A stretch of DNA of 64,000 nt from NCBI RefSeq assembly GCF_900157305.1, contig NZ_LS974202.1:558001-622000 (forward strand). The letters run 5' to 3'. Under the pieces are notes generated by a model. It ran no database searches. It was not told the origin of the DNA and saw only the letters and a list, made by a program, of their open reading frames with translations. Position 1 is the first letter of the stretch. Each line of letters opens with the position of its first letter. Made by a program: the position numbers and the translations under genes. This DNA is from Mesotoga infera (GTDB taxonomy: Bacteria > Thermotogota > Thermotogae > Petrotogales > Kosmotogaceae). Below, in pieces: positions 55,130 through 64,000 of this stretch.

Positions 55130-56308
55130 TTAAAGCCCGGTCTTGTACGCCCCGACTTTTCTGCGGAGCTCTTCCAGCTCTTTCTGGTGCGAGAAGAGTG
55201 CACATGGACCATCGCCGTTTTCCAGCATGTCTTCGCTCTTTCGAATCTCGACGAAGAGAGGGCTCGAAAGGCCTTCTTTGAGAGACACCTTCTTCATGTT
55301 GTGAGTCGCTATATCCGAAACTGGACACGGCGTCAGATCGCCGTAGGGATTGACATGTATGAAACCTTTTCCAGACGATACACAACCTCCGAACAGTTCT
55401 TCGTCACCCGGAGAGTGGATTATGAAAAGAGACTTATTGGCTTTATAATATAGAATCTTCTCCCTGAAGCTTTTTCTTTCCTCGCTCTTCAATACGGTGT
55501 AGCTCTCTTCACCGCTGGTTATGTTCAAATCCCCCATGGGACTCCGCGAAACGGACGTCGAACCTCCCTCGTCGGTCGGTATATACTCGGTGAAGAATGC
55601 CAATTTAGCGCCGCGGTCTATGAAGTAATCAAGATTTTCGTCTTCCATCCAGAAATGGTGATTCTTTCTTGTTATAGTAACCGATATTCCTCCTACGATT
55701 CCGTTTCTGTGAAGTCTTTCCATGGTATCGACGGCGCTTTCGAAGACTCCTTCGCCCCTTCTATCGTCGGTCAATTCTCTTCCTCCCTCGACGCTGACGA
55801 CCACGACCGTGTTTGTCGTTTTCTTGAGTTTCTGGAGTTCGGTCTCCCCGATAGCCGTGCCGTTGGTGAAGATAACGAAGATCCTGTCCCTGTTATTGAG
55901 GCAGATATCTATCAGGCCCGGTAACATGAAAGGCTCTCCACCGGCGATGAGAAAAGTGTACACTCCCAGTCCTCTTCCCTGATCGATAACGCTCTGCCAG
56001 TCTTGAACAGTCATGACAGATCTGCCCGTAGCCGATTTTCCCGAGTTGCCCAGTGTGTGGGCGAAGCAACCGTCGCAGCTGAGATTGCAGCGGTTGGTGA
56101 TGCTGAGAATCATTATCGGCGGAATCATCACATCTTCTTCCGTCATTAGAGAGGCGCGAATCTCTTCGGCTTCGTTAAAAGCCTTAAGGAGTTTCGGTGC
56201 TCCTCTCAGATATCTGGGATTTTTCACGACCCATGGAAGGAATACTTTCGAAAGTCTAGGGTTGACGCTCGCAAAAGCCGCTCCGATCTTTTCCGGTAAA
56301 AAACTCAT
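55130..56308 (-). CDS. Radical SAM protein with SPASM-like C-terminus
   Basis: About 392 residues; ATG 56308 or TTG 56314 (the run of G at 56327-56321 fits the TTG better). The cluster motif is CNLSCDGC; LIAGGEPFML and VSVEGGRELTDDRRG follow, and the C-terminus has Cys residues in FGGCVSSGKGF, LTPCPVSDIA and GPCALF, like a SPASM/twitch auxiliary cluster. Such enzymes modify peptides or proteins. No peptide precursor is obvious nearby. It stands alone beside the left repeat cluster. Confidence 0.9.
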   Translation of the reverse strand: MSFLPEKIGAAFASVNPRLSKVFLPWVVKNPRYLRGAPKLLKAFNEAEEIRASLMTEEDVMIPPIMILSITNRCNLSCDGCFAHTLGNSGKSATGRSVMTVQDWQSVIDQGRGLGVYTFLIAGGEPFMLPGLIDICLNNRDRIFVIFTNGTAIGETELQKLKKTTNTVVVVSVEGGRELTDDRRGEGVFESAVDTMERLHRNGIVGGISVTITRKNHHFWMEDENLDYFIDRGAKLAFFTEYIPTDEGGSTSVSRSPMGDLNITSGEESYTVLKSEERKSFREKILYYKANKSLFIIHSPGDEELFGGCVSSGKGFIHVNPYGDLTPCPVSDIATHNMKKVSLKEGLSSPLFVEIRKSEDMLENGDGPCALFSHQKELEELRRKVGAYKTGL

Positions 56309-56452
56309 ATTCAATTAGATCCCCCCCAACGAAATGAAGTTTATTCCCGGAATATGATTATTTTGTTACTTAATAATTTATTTTACTTGAAATCGGTTTA
56401 TCGATCAGTGTTTTTTCTAACTGCGGGGCGAGTAGATACGACTTGTCTATTG

Positions 56453-57289
56453 CTAATGATCGGCGGCTGGACGGAGTAGCATGAATCTGTAAGAGCCGTA
56501 AAAATCCTTTTCGAAAGAGTATTCGTAGCCTTTCAAAGAAGCTGCAAGGTCGGACAATCCCTCCACGCTGTATTCAGCGATCTCCAGATAGACTCGCTTT
56601 CCTTCAGGGAGAAGCTCGAAGAAATCGCGATAAAAATCAAGTCCGTCGCTGCCACCATCGAGTGCCAGGATGGGTTCGTATCCTGCCACTTGCCTGTCGA
56701 GCGATTTCAGCATGAAAGTCTTTATGTAAGGCGGATTGGAGATTATTACCTCGATCTCTTCCAGGGAATTTTCCAGGGCGGCCAAGTTATTCCCGTGGTA
56801 GAAGCTTATGTTGTTCAGACCGTTTCCGGCGGCGTTCTCCATTGCAACTTCCAGCGCAGCCAGAGACAAATCGCTGGCCAGAACGTGAGAATGAGAAAGA
56901 TGACTGGCTAGTGCGCAGGCTATGGCGCCGCTTCCGGTGGCCACGTCGGCGAATACGGTCGAACCTCTCTCTCTATCGATAACCATTTGCGCCAGTTCCT
57001 CAGTCTCCGGTCTGGGTATGAGAACCGAAGTGTTCACCTTCAACCGAACACCGAGAAAATTCCTCCGACCAATTACATAGTCCAAAGGCTCACCGTCGAT
57101 CAACCTTTCAATCGCACAGTCCATGGAAAGACACAATCGGACGGGAATTTCCGTCGTTCCGACGATAATTTCGCTGTCGCTTAAAGAGAGTAGCTCTCTG
57201 AAAAGAAGACGAACGATAAAGCGGGAACCGTCAATCCCCGCTCTATCGAGTCTCTCTATGCTGTTTTTCAGAAGTTCTTTCGCTTTCAA
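56453..57289 (-). CDS. prmC: PrmC, release-factor glutamine methyltransferase
   Basis: 278 residues: N-terminal helical domain, SAM site (FADVATGSGAIACALA) and catalytic NPPY (VIISNPPYIKT). It methylates the GGQ glutamine of RF1/RF2. Last gene of the rnhB-mazG-foldase-DUF59-prmC operon; 4-bp overlap with DUF59. Confidence 0.95.
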   Translation of the reverse strand: MKAKELLKNSIERLDRAGIDGSRFIVRLLFRELLSLSDSEIIVGTTEIPVRLCLSMDCAIERLIDGEPLDYVIGRRNFLGVRLKVNTSVLIPRPETEELAQMVIDRERGSTVFADVATGSGAIACALASHLSHSHVLASDLSLAALEVAMENAAGNGLNNISFYHGNNLAALENSLEEIEVIISNPPYIKTFMLKSLDRQVAGYEPILALDGGSDGLDFYRDFFELLPEGKRVYLEIAEYSVEGLSDLAASLKGYEYSFEKDFYGSYRFMLLRPAADH

Positions 57290-57585
57290 AGTCCCAGAAT
57301 CTTCCTCACATCATCGCTGGCCATCTCGGGGGTCCAGGGCGGATCGAAAGTCAGTTCCATCTTCACGTCCTTTATCCCTTCGATCTCGCTGACCTTTCTT
57401 CTGGCGTCTTCAAGCATGAGACCGGCCAGAGGGCACATCGGTGTGGTCATGGTCATCTTAATCCTCACGTCGCTGTCTTCTACTTCCACTGCATATATTA
57501 GACCGAGTGAGACGATGTCGAAACCTATTTCAAGGTCGTACACCTGGCTCAGGGCTTCCATCACTTTTTCTTTAGTGATACTCAA
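57286..57585 (-). CDS. MIP18/DUF59-family Fe-S assembly protein (SufT/PaaD-like)
   Basis: 99 residues, with the family Cys in MTTPMCPLAGLM and DVKMELTFDPPWTPEMAS. Family members help load Fe-S clusters. Overlaps by 4 bp on both sides couple it with the foldase and prmC. Confidence 0.92.
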   Translation of the reverse strand: MSITKEKVMEALSQVYDLEIGFDIVSLGLIYAVEVEDSDVRIKMTMTTPMCPLAGLMLEDARRKVSEIEGIKDVKMELTFDPPWTPEMASDDVRKILGL

Positions 57586-58610
57586 GGCTGTTCTCCTCCA
57601 ATGTTATCGTAATATCTCGTGATAGTCGAATTCTGCTTGAACGGCTCGAACTCTTCCGCCCTCCAGCTCTTCCAGAGAAGATCTTTCTTCTCGTTGATCA
57701 GGGTCTCTTCTATTTCCCCGCGCATCTCGTCCAAACTCTTGGTGCCGGCCGGTGTATAGGAGACCAGATAGATCACTGCGTACCTGTTGTCCATCGTCAC
57801 GACGGAAGGAAGCAACTCGCCCCTGGTGGTTTTGAAGAGCGATCTCACCAGCTCCGGATTGACGCTTTCGATCTCCTGCCTCGTATAGCTTTTGTTTTGA
57901 ACGTCGGGGAAAGTGTCGAGTACCGCGGCCGGGTTCGAGTCTCTGGAAGCCGCTTTCCATACGGAGTAAGCTTCCGAGAAGGAGTCGAACAGGAGGAGTT
58001 TCACAGTAACCTTCTCTTCCGCCACCGCGTATCTGGAAGAATTGGCCTGGTAGTACTGGAGTACTTCATCTTCGCTCACCGTTGCACTGTCTGTAACGGC
58101 TAGATAAAGAGTGTTCAGGGCTTCCCTGTAGGCCAGATCTCTTACAACCTTAGATTCGTAAGACGCAAGACCGTCTATGTAGCCCTTGAGTATATAAAAA
58201 AGATCGGCATCGGATTTGGCTATATTCAGCTCGGTTAGCGTATCCATGATGGATTTGTTGACCGTTTCCCTTATCGCTTGAATGTCTATCTCAATTCCAA
58301 CCTCCCGAGCATATTGCATCACCAGTGTCTCTTCTATTAGAGCCTCTAGAGAGCGCTTTTCGTACTCGGCCAGCAAGTTTTGCCCGACTTCGGTATTGAT
58401 AAGAATATCGGAAAAGACCGGGTCAACCTCTTCTATACGCTTCGAGATCTCCGTATAACTCGGCAGAACCTTTGAAAGAAAGGTATCCATATAAATGATT
58501 TCACCATTCACCGTGGCCGCCACGGTATCGTTTGAAGCATTCTCGGTCTGAGCAATAACGGGGATAACAGTAGAAAGTATAAACAGGACAGCGATAAGCA
58601 GCCTCTTCAA
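57582..58610 (-). CDS. Exported SurA/PpiD-like foldase
   Basis: The start is TTG 58610 (GGAGGG 6 nt upstream, overlapping the mazG stop as TTGA), giving signal peptide KRLLIAVLFILSTVIPVIAQ; 342 residues. It has a SurA_N-like chaperone part (AATVNGEIIYMDTFLSKVLPS; LIEETLVMQYARE) and a parvulin-like middle (EDEVLQYYQANSSRYA; EKVTVKLLLFDS). The PPIase active site is not clearly kept, so a chaperone role is safer. Acts outside the cytoplasmic membrane. Confidence 0.82.
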   Translation of the reverse strand: MKRLLIAVLFILSTVIPVIAQTENASNDTVAATVNGEIIYMDTFLSKVLPSYTEISKRIEEVDPVFSDILINTEVGQNLLAEYEKRSLEALIEETLVMQYAREVGIEIDIQAIRETVNKSIMDTLTELNIAKSDADLFYILKGYIDGLASYESKVVRDLAYREALNTLYLAVTDSATVSEDEVLQYYQANSSRYAVAEEKVTVKLLLFDSFSEAYSVWKAASRDSNPAAVLDTFPDVQNKSYTRQEIESVNPELVRSLFKTTRGELLPSVVTMDNRYAVIYLVSYTPAGTKSLDEMRGEIEETLINEKKDLLWKSWRAEEFEPFKQNSTITRYYDNIGGEQP

Positions 58611-59392
58611 TTTGTACCCTCCTTCGCTTTTTCCCACAGATGATTCAGCTCATCTATGGTCATGCCTTCTAATTCTAAACCGTACTTCTCAATATGACTC
58701 TCCATCTCGTTGAAACGGTTCACGAATTTTTCGGTTGATTTTCTCAAGGCCGATTCGGGATCCACCTCGAGAAATCGGGAGAGATTAACTACCGTGAAGA
58801 GCAGATCTCCTATCTCTTCTTCGATCTTTTTCCTGTCACCAGATTTCACGGCTTGATCGAGTTCCTCTATCTCTTCGTCGAGCTTTTTACGTGGGCCGTC
58901 TATCCTGGTCCAGTCGAATCCCACGGCCGACGCGTTCTCCTGTACACGCCGCGCGAGGCTGAGCGCCGGAAGAGCCTTGTTGATCTTCCCGATCGAAGAT
59001 CTCTGTCCCGACTCCTCGCTTTTTTCGGCCGCTTTGATCTCTTCCCACTGGCGGTAGGAGTAACCGGGGGAGTTAGAGAAAACGTGTGGATGTCTTCTCA
59101 CGAGTTTGTCGGTTAGAACCTTAATCACATCGTTTATATCGAAAGCGTCCCTTTCGGCGGCCACCTGTGCGTGAAAAATCACCTGTAACATGACATCTCC
59201 CAGCTCTTCGACCAGTTCGACATCGTCCCGCCGGTCGATCGCTTCCAGGACTTCGTAAGCCTCCTCTATCATGTACGGTTTGAGACTTTCGTGAGACTGA
59301 GCTATGTCCCATTCACAGCCTCCCGGCGAACGGAGCCTCTTCATAGTCTCTATCAATTTCAACCAGTTTTCCTTCAATTCTTCATTATTCAC
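58607..59392 (-). CDS. mazG: MazG nucleoside-triphosphate pyrophosphohydrolase
   Basis: 261 residues with two MazG domains: GGCEWDIAQSHESLKPYMIEEAYE with EELGDVMLQ, and a second KKLDEEIEELDQA with EEEIGDLLFTVVN. It hydrolyses (d)NTPs to NMPs, housecleaning altered nucleotides. Overlaps rnhB by 4 bp. Confidence 0.95.
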   Translation of the reverse strand: MNNEELKENWLKLIETMKRLRSPGGCEWDIAQSHESLKPYMIEEAYEVLEAIDRRDDVELVEELGDVMLQVIFHAQVAAERDAFDINDVIKVLTDKLVRRHPHVFSNSPGYSYRQWEEIKAAEKSEESGQRSSIGKINKALPALSLARRVQENASAVGFDWTRIDGPRKKLDEEIEELDQAVKSGDRKKIEEEIGDLLFTVVNLSRFLEVDPESALRKSTEKFVNRFNEMESHIEKYGLELEGMTIDELNHLWEKAKEGTN

Positions 59393-60090
59393 CTCAGTAC
59401 CTCCGGAGTAAGCAACCCCGCCCTGAACAGGCGGTCTTCGTTCACTGCGCTATCTCTCAACCATCTCGAAACCAGTTCCGGTCTTGCACTTTCCCTTATC
59501 GGCCTGTAGGTCAACCTGTGCCACGTGCTTGGGCCGTACCTTGCTATCGCCTGTAGATGTTTCTCGGTTCCATAACCCTTGTGCTTTTCGTAACCGTATT
59601 CGGGATAGAGGTTCCCCAGATCTTTCATCAACCTGTCCCTGAAAACTTTAGCCATGATCGATGCGCTGGCGATCGATGCGCTCAGCCTGTCGCCTCCAAC
59701 GATGCACCTGCCCCTTATCTTCAAATTCAGGTATTTTCCGTCGATAATCACGTAAGACGGTCTCACGCTCAGTCCGTCAAGAGCCCGGTTCATGGCCAGT
59801 TTCGTGGCATTCAGAATGTTCAGAAGATCTATCTCCTCCGGCGTCGAAAGACCGATCCCGACGTATGCGCGATCGATTATTTCCTCGTAAAGCGATTCCC
59901 TGTCCTTTGCGGAAAGAAGCTTGGAATCGTTGACACCCCTCACCGAACCGCGCAATATTACCGCAGCCGCAACCACCGGACCGGCCAGCGGCCCTCTGCC
60001 TGCTTCATCCAACCCTGCGATAGTTCCGAACCTCTCTATGAATGTCGAGTCAAAACTTTCAAGCGTTTCATAGTCTTCTGAAGATCCCAT
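59389..60090 (-). CDS. rnhB: Ribonuclease HII
   Basis: 233 residues from ATG 60090 (a further ATG at 60105 lies inside the -10 box, so I prefer the inner one). IAGLDEAGRGPLAGPVVAAA carries the first acidic residues, and YVIIDGKYLNL and ASIMAKVFRDRLM follow. Removes RNA from RNA-DNA hybrids. First gene of the operon and apparently leaderless. Confidence 0.95.
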   Translation of the reverse strand: MGSSEDYETLESFDSTFIERFGTIAGLDEAGRGPLAGPVVAAAVILRGSVRGVNDSKLLSAKDRESLYEEIIDRAYVGIGLSTPEEIDLLNILNATKLAMNRALDGLSVRPSYVIIDGKYLNLKIRGRCIVGGDRLSASIASASIMAKVFRDRLMKDLGNLYPEYGYEKHKGYGTEKHLQAIARYGPSTWHRLTYRPIRESARPELVSRWLRDSAVNEDRLFRAGLLTPEVLR

Positions 60091-60096
60091 AAAGCG

Positions 60097-60102
60097 ATTA
60101 TA
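60097..60102 (-). promoter_or_regulatory. TATAAT -10 box directly before rnhB
   Basis: A perfect TATAAT on the minus strand ends 6 nt before ATG 60090, and no Shine-Dalgarno precedes that ATG. Transcription would start at or next to the A of ATG. TTGTGA about 19 nt upstream is a weak -35. Confidence 0.55.
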
Positions 60103-60215
60103 CATCAGACTTTGTTTACCTTCACAAACCGGAGTTTGCCGGAGATAACAAGAGCGAAAAGAGCCGTGCGGCGTCCTGCCCCAGAGCGTGGACCCGTTCT
60201 TGGGGACCTGAGACT

Positions 60216-60269
60216 AGAGGTAAGAGGCGGGAGGTGTGAAGAGCGTGAAGATCTTGATCTTCTTACCTC
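60216..60269. repeat. Nested inverted repeat
   Basis: AGAGGTAAGA (60216-60225) and TCTTACCTCT (60260-60269) are exact inverted repeats around an inner GAAGATC/GATCTTC hairpin (60247-60262). Its role is unknown. Confidence 0.6.
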
Positions 60270-60322
60270 TGACCTCATTCCTTTTACCTCTGTTTAGAGA
60301 CAGATGAGAAGAGCGAGAAGAA

Positions 60323-60512
60323 CCGGAACGAGAAGAGGAGAGAGGGCGAGACACGAGCAGCGGGTCTCGGGTTTCGGGTCTAGGGTCTAGAACGCGAAAA
60401 ACGCGGTTTTTCGCGGTCTTTGCTCCTTTTCGTCATGCCGGACCTGATCCGGCATCTCCGCTCCTTTGAAAGAGCAAGAACGAGATCCCGTATAAGAGCA
60501 TTACGGGATGAC
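60323..60512. repeat. Right arm of 190-bp inverted repeat
   Basis: Reverse complement of 54928-55117 with two mismatches (opposite 60480 and about 60495). Confidence 0.92.
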
Positions 60513-61050
60513 AGTGCGGGGGCGTTACAGGACGACAGTCCCCTTCCGCCATGCCGGACTCACTTGATGTCATTCTGAGCTTGACTCAGAATCTGCTCTT
60601 TGTTCTAAGGAGGGGATCCCGGATCGGGGTCCGGGATGACAGTATAGGAGCACTACGGGATGACATGAGGATGAGCATTGCGGGATGACCCTGAATAAGA
60701 GTATTTCAGGCCAGGCTCATCAGGACAGGCTCCACGGGATGACAGGATGTGAACGGTTAACGGAATTACCCTGAATAAGATCCCTGAATAGGAACATTTC
60801 AGGGCAGGCTCATCAGGGCAGGCTCTCCCCTCCCGTCATCCTGGCGTGCTCCCAGCCAGGATCCCGGTCTTCGCGAAAAACGAAAAACGTCTTTAGTCCT
60901 TCGTCCCAGAGCGTGAACCCGTCCTTGGGAAGAGCGAGATCCCGTATAAGAGCATTGCGGGATGACAGTCCCTTCACGTCATTCTGGCATGTTCCTCGCC
61001 AGAATCCCGCCTTTTCCTCCTTCCCGTCATGCCGGACACCGATCCGGCAT
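60513..61050. repeat. Palindromic-repeat cluster, right copy
   Basis: Holds the same modules as the left cluster in inverted and reshuffled order. 60569-60690 mirrors 54666-54787 over about 120 bp (Ser-free, non-coding; ATTCTGAG and ATCCCGGA palindromes), and 60781-60880 mirrors parts of 54601-54670 and 54842-54900. Further palindromes: ATTCTGGC...GCCAGAAT at about 60980-61005 and ATGCCGGA...TCCGGCAT at 61028-61050. No gene is seen in 60106-61240. Confidence 0.88.
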
Positions 61051-61175
61051 CCCCGTCCTTCTCGTGAGCGAAGCGAACTCTCGACGCTCTTTCTCTCGTG
61101 TTTTACTTACAACCTACAACGTTCTTTTGAACGGTTCCTGTCCCCCTCTCAGTCATAATGAATCAGGCCGAAAGT

Positions 61176-61186
61176 GTTATAATAAC
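61176..61186 (+). promoter_or_regulatory. Palindrome over the marR -10 box (probable operator)
   Basis: GTTATAATAAC is a perfect inverted repeat (GTTAT-A-ATAAC) and contains TATAAT (61178-61183). It lies 55 nt before the marR ATG, so self-repression by the MarR protein is likely. Confidence 0.6.
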
Positions 61187-61240
61187 TTATCAGTAACGTG
61201 TCAATTCCAAACCAACGCTTGGGAGTATGGAGGTGTGGAG

Positions 61241-61699
61241 ATGTCCCGAGGTGAGGTCAGAAAAGAGGATGCAGCAACTCTGGAGAAAAATCTGCGAATC
61301 ATTTCTACAAGGATAAGAAGAGAAGGTCGAAAGGTTCTGAGGGACTTTCCGATAACTCCCGCGCAATTCGATGTTCTCCAGACACTTTTCTTTCAGGGCG
61401 AAAAGAGGATGAGCGATATAAGTCGCAATCTGGGGATAACCAAGAGTACCACTACCGGCCTCGTGAAAAGGCTCATAGACGCCGGCTTCATTGAAAGAAG
61501 ACGCTCTGAAAGAGATCGAAGATCTTTCATAATAGATATTTCCAGTTCGGGAAAATCCCTCATCGAGAAAGTTATCGACAGAAGAGTGGAATATCTGCGT
61601 TCCGTGATGACAGAGATCAGTACCGAACAGGTTATATCCCTCGAGCAAATAGTCTCCCTTCTTCTCGAAGTGATGGACAGTAAGAAAACGGCAGAGTAA
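61241..61699 (+). CDS. MarR-family transcriptional regulator
   Basis: Start ATG 61241 (GGAGGTGTGGAG upstream); the long upstream frame is in the repeat cluster and not coding. 152 residues with the winged helix (ITPAQFDVLQTLFFQGEKRMSDISRNLGITKSTTTGLVKRLIDAGFIERRRSERDRR region; the wing is SERDRRSF). It is 20 bp from the OstA-like gene, its likely target along with itself. Confidence 0.93.
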   Translation: MSRGEVRKEDAATLEKNLRIISTRIRREGRKVLRDFPITPAQFDVLQTLFFQGEKRMSDISRNLGITKSTTTGLVKRLIDAGFIERRRSERDRRSFIIDISSSGKSLIEKVIDRRVEYLRSVMTEISTEQVISLEQIVSLLLEVMDSKKTAE

Positions 61700-61719
61700 C
61701 CCTTTATCGGAGGTAAAGA

Positions 61720-63674
<1,955 letters not shown>

Positions 63675-63675
63675 C

Positions 63676-64000
63676 TTGCCCAACGCCTTCTTCGTGGAAG
63701 TCTCGGGCAATACCGTGAGGCTCGACGATATCGAAGTCAATCATCTGAGAGTTATACGCGCGAAAAAGGGAGATAGACTCACAGGGACGGATGGCAGGGG
63801 CGGCATATACAAATTCGTGCTGGAGGGAGTCGGAAAGCACGAAGCCACCGGCACGGTAATCGAAAAAGAATTCGTGGAAAGAGATGGCAGAACGATAATA
63901 ATAGCCGTGGCAGCAACGAAATGGCCGCGGCTTCGTATTTTGCTTGAGAAGGCGACGGAACTCGGAGTGGATCGCATAGAGCTTTTTCAGGGCCGGCGTT
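63676..64000 (+). CDS. rsmE: RsmE, 16S rRNA m3U1498 methyltransferase, 5' part
   Basis: TTG 63676 with AGGAGG in the end of serS; 108 residues to the window edge. NHLRVIRAKKGDRLTGTDGRGG and WPRLRILLEKATELGVDRIELF are the typical RsmE N-terminal PUA-like domain and start of the SPOUT domain. The knot itself lies outside the window. Confidence 0.88.
   Translation, partial: MPNAFFVEVSGNTVRLDDIEVNHLRVIRAKKGDRLTGTDGRGGIYKFVLEGVGKHEATGTVIEKEFVERDGRTIIIAVAATKWPRLRILLEKATELGVDRIELFQGRR

Noticed and set aside
54591-61050. A composite transposon bounded by inverted repeats
   Set aside because: No transposase or target-site duplication is seen, and the enclosed genes are housekeeping.
60962-61240. An N-terminal extension of MarR through the repeat cluster
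   Set aside because: It translates palindromic repeats and lacks a ribosome site; ATG 61241 has a strong one.

Overview
The window looks like the chromosome of a mesophilic member of the Thermotogota, most likely Mesotoga or a close Kosmotogaceae relative. This is inferred from the gene content (peptide ABC systems, secreted 'toga'-type proteins, an OstA-like protein, and a T. maritima-like PurE C-terminal region), the AGA/AGG-rich arginine usage, frequent TTG and GTG starts, strong GGAGG ribosome-binding sites and roughly balanced base composition. No rRNA, tRNA, CRISPR array, transposase or phage gene was recognised.

Layout. 1-4.1 kb (minus strand): the 5' two-thirds of a periplasmic binding/Cache sensor, then a pspA-like envelope-stress gene with a Gly/Ser-rich two-span membrane protein. 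4.6-5.9 kb: a secreted alpha/beta-hydrolase-like protein that lacks its serine nucleophile. 5.9-13.3 kb (minus): a complete peptide-uptake operon, SLH-tagged binding protein - M14 carboxypeptidase - oppB - oppC - oppD - oppF. 13.4-17.9 kb: a D-amino-acid transaminase-like gene, a remnant ORF coupled to a secreted HEXXH peptidase, and a protein with about eight 11-residue glycine-pair repeats.

18.0-32.5 kb is the core of the window. Two nearly identical purine (guanine-class) riboswitch aptamers lie in tandem, each followed by a hairpin, ahead of a tightly overlapped operon purE-C-S-Q-L-F-M-N-H-D-B-A with cysS behind it. It encodes the route from PRPP to AMP; purK is missing from the window.

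32.5-53 kb is ordinary accessory and housekeeping content: two GNAT proteins, an S9 peptidase, pyroglutamyl peptidase and a nitrilase-family amidase, a [2Fe-2S] ferredoxin, a two-component system, threonine synthase, a double-domain chagasin-like inhibitor, a PAS-GAF-GGDEF cyclase, a nitroreductase, a TldD/TldE pair, a NatAB-like exporter, a PqaA-type hydrolase with a WYL regulator, and a HAD phosphatase. Many of these act on peptides (M14, S9, Pcp, TldD/E, HEXXH peptidase, Opp), which fits a peptide-scavenging fermenter.

53-61 kb: a broken carbohydrate-binding gene, then two clusters of palindromic repeats in opposite orientation (54.6-55.1 and 60.3-61.05 kb). They share an almost perfect 190-bp inverted repeat and bracket a radical-SAM gene and the operon rnhB-mazG-foldase-DUF59-prmC. 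61.2-64 kb: a MarR regulator with a palindrome over its -10 box, an OstA/LptA-like exported protein, serS and the start of rsmE.
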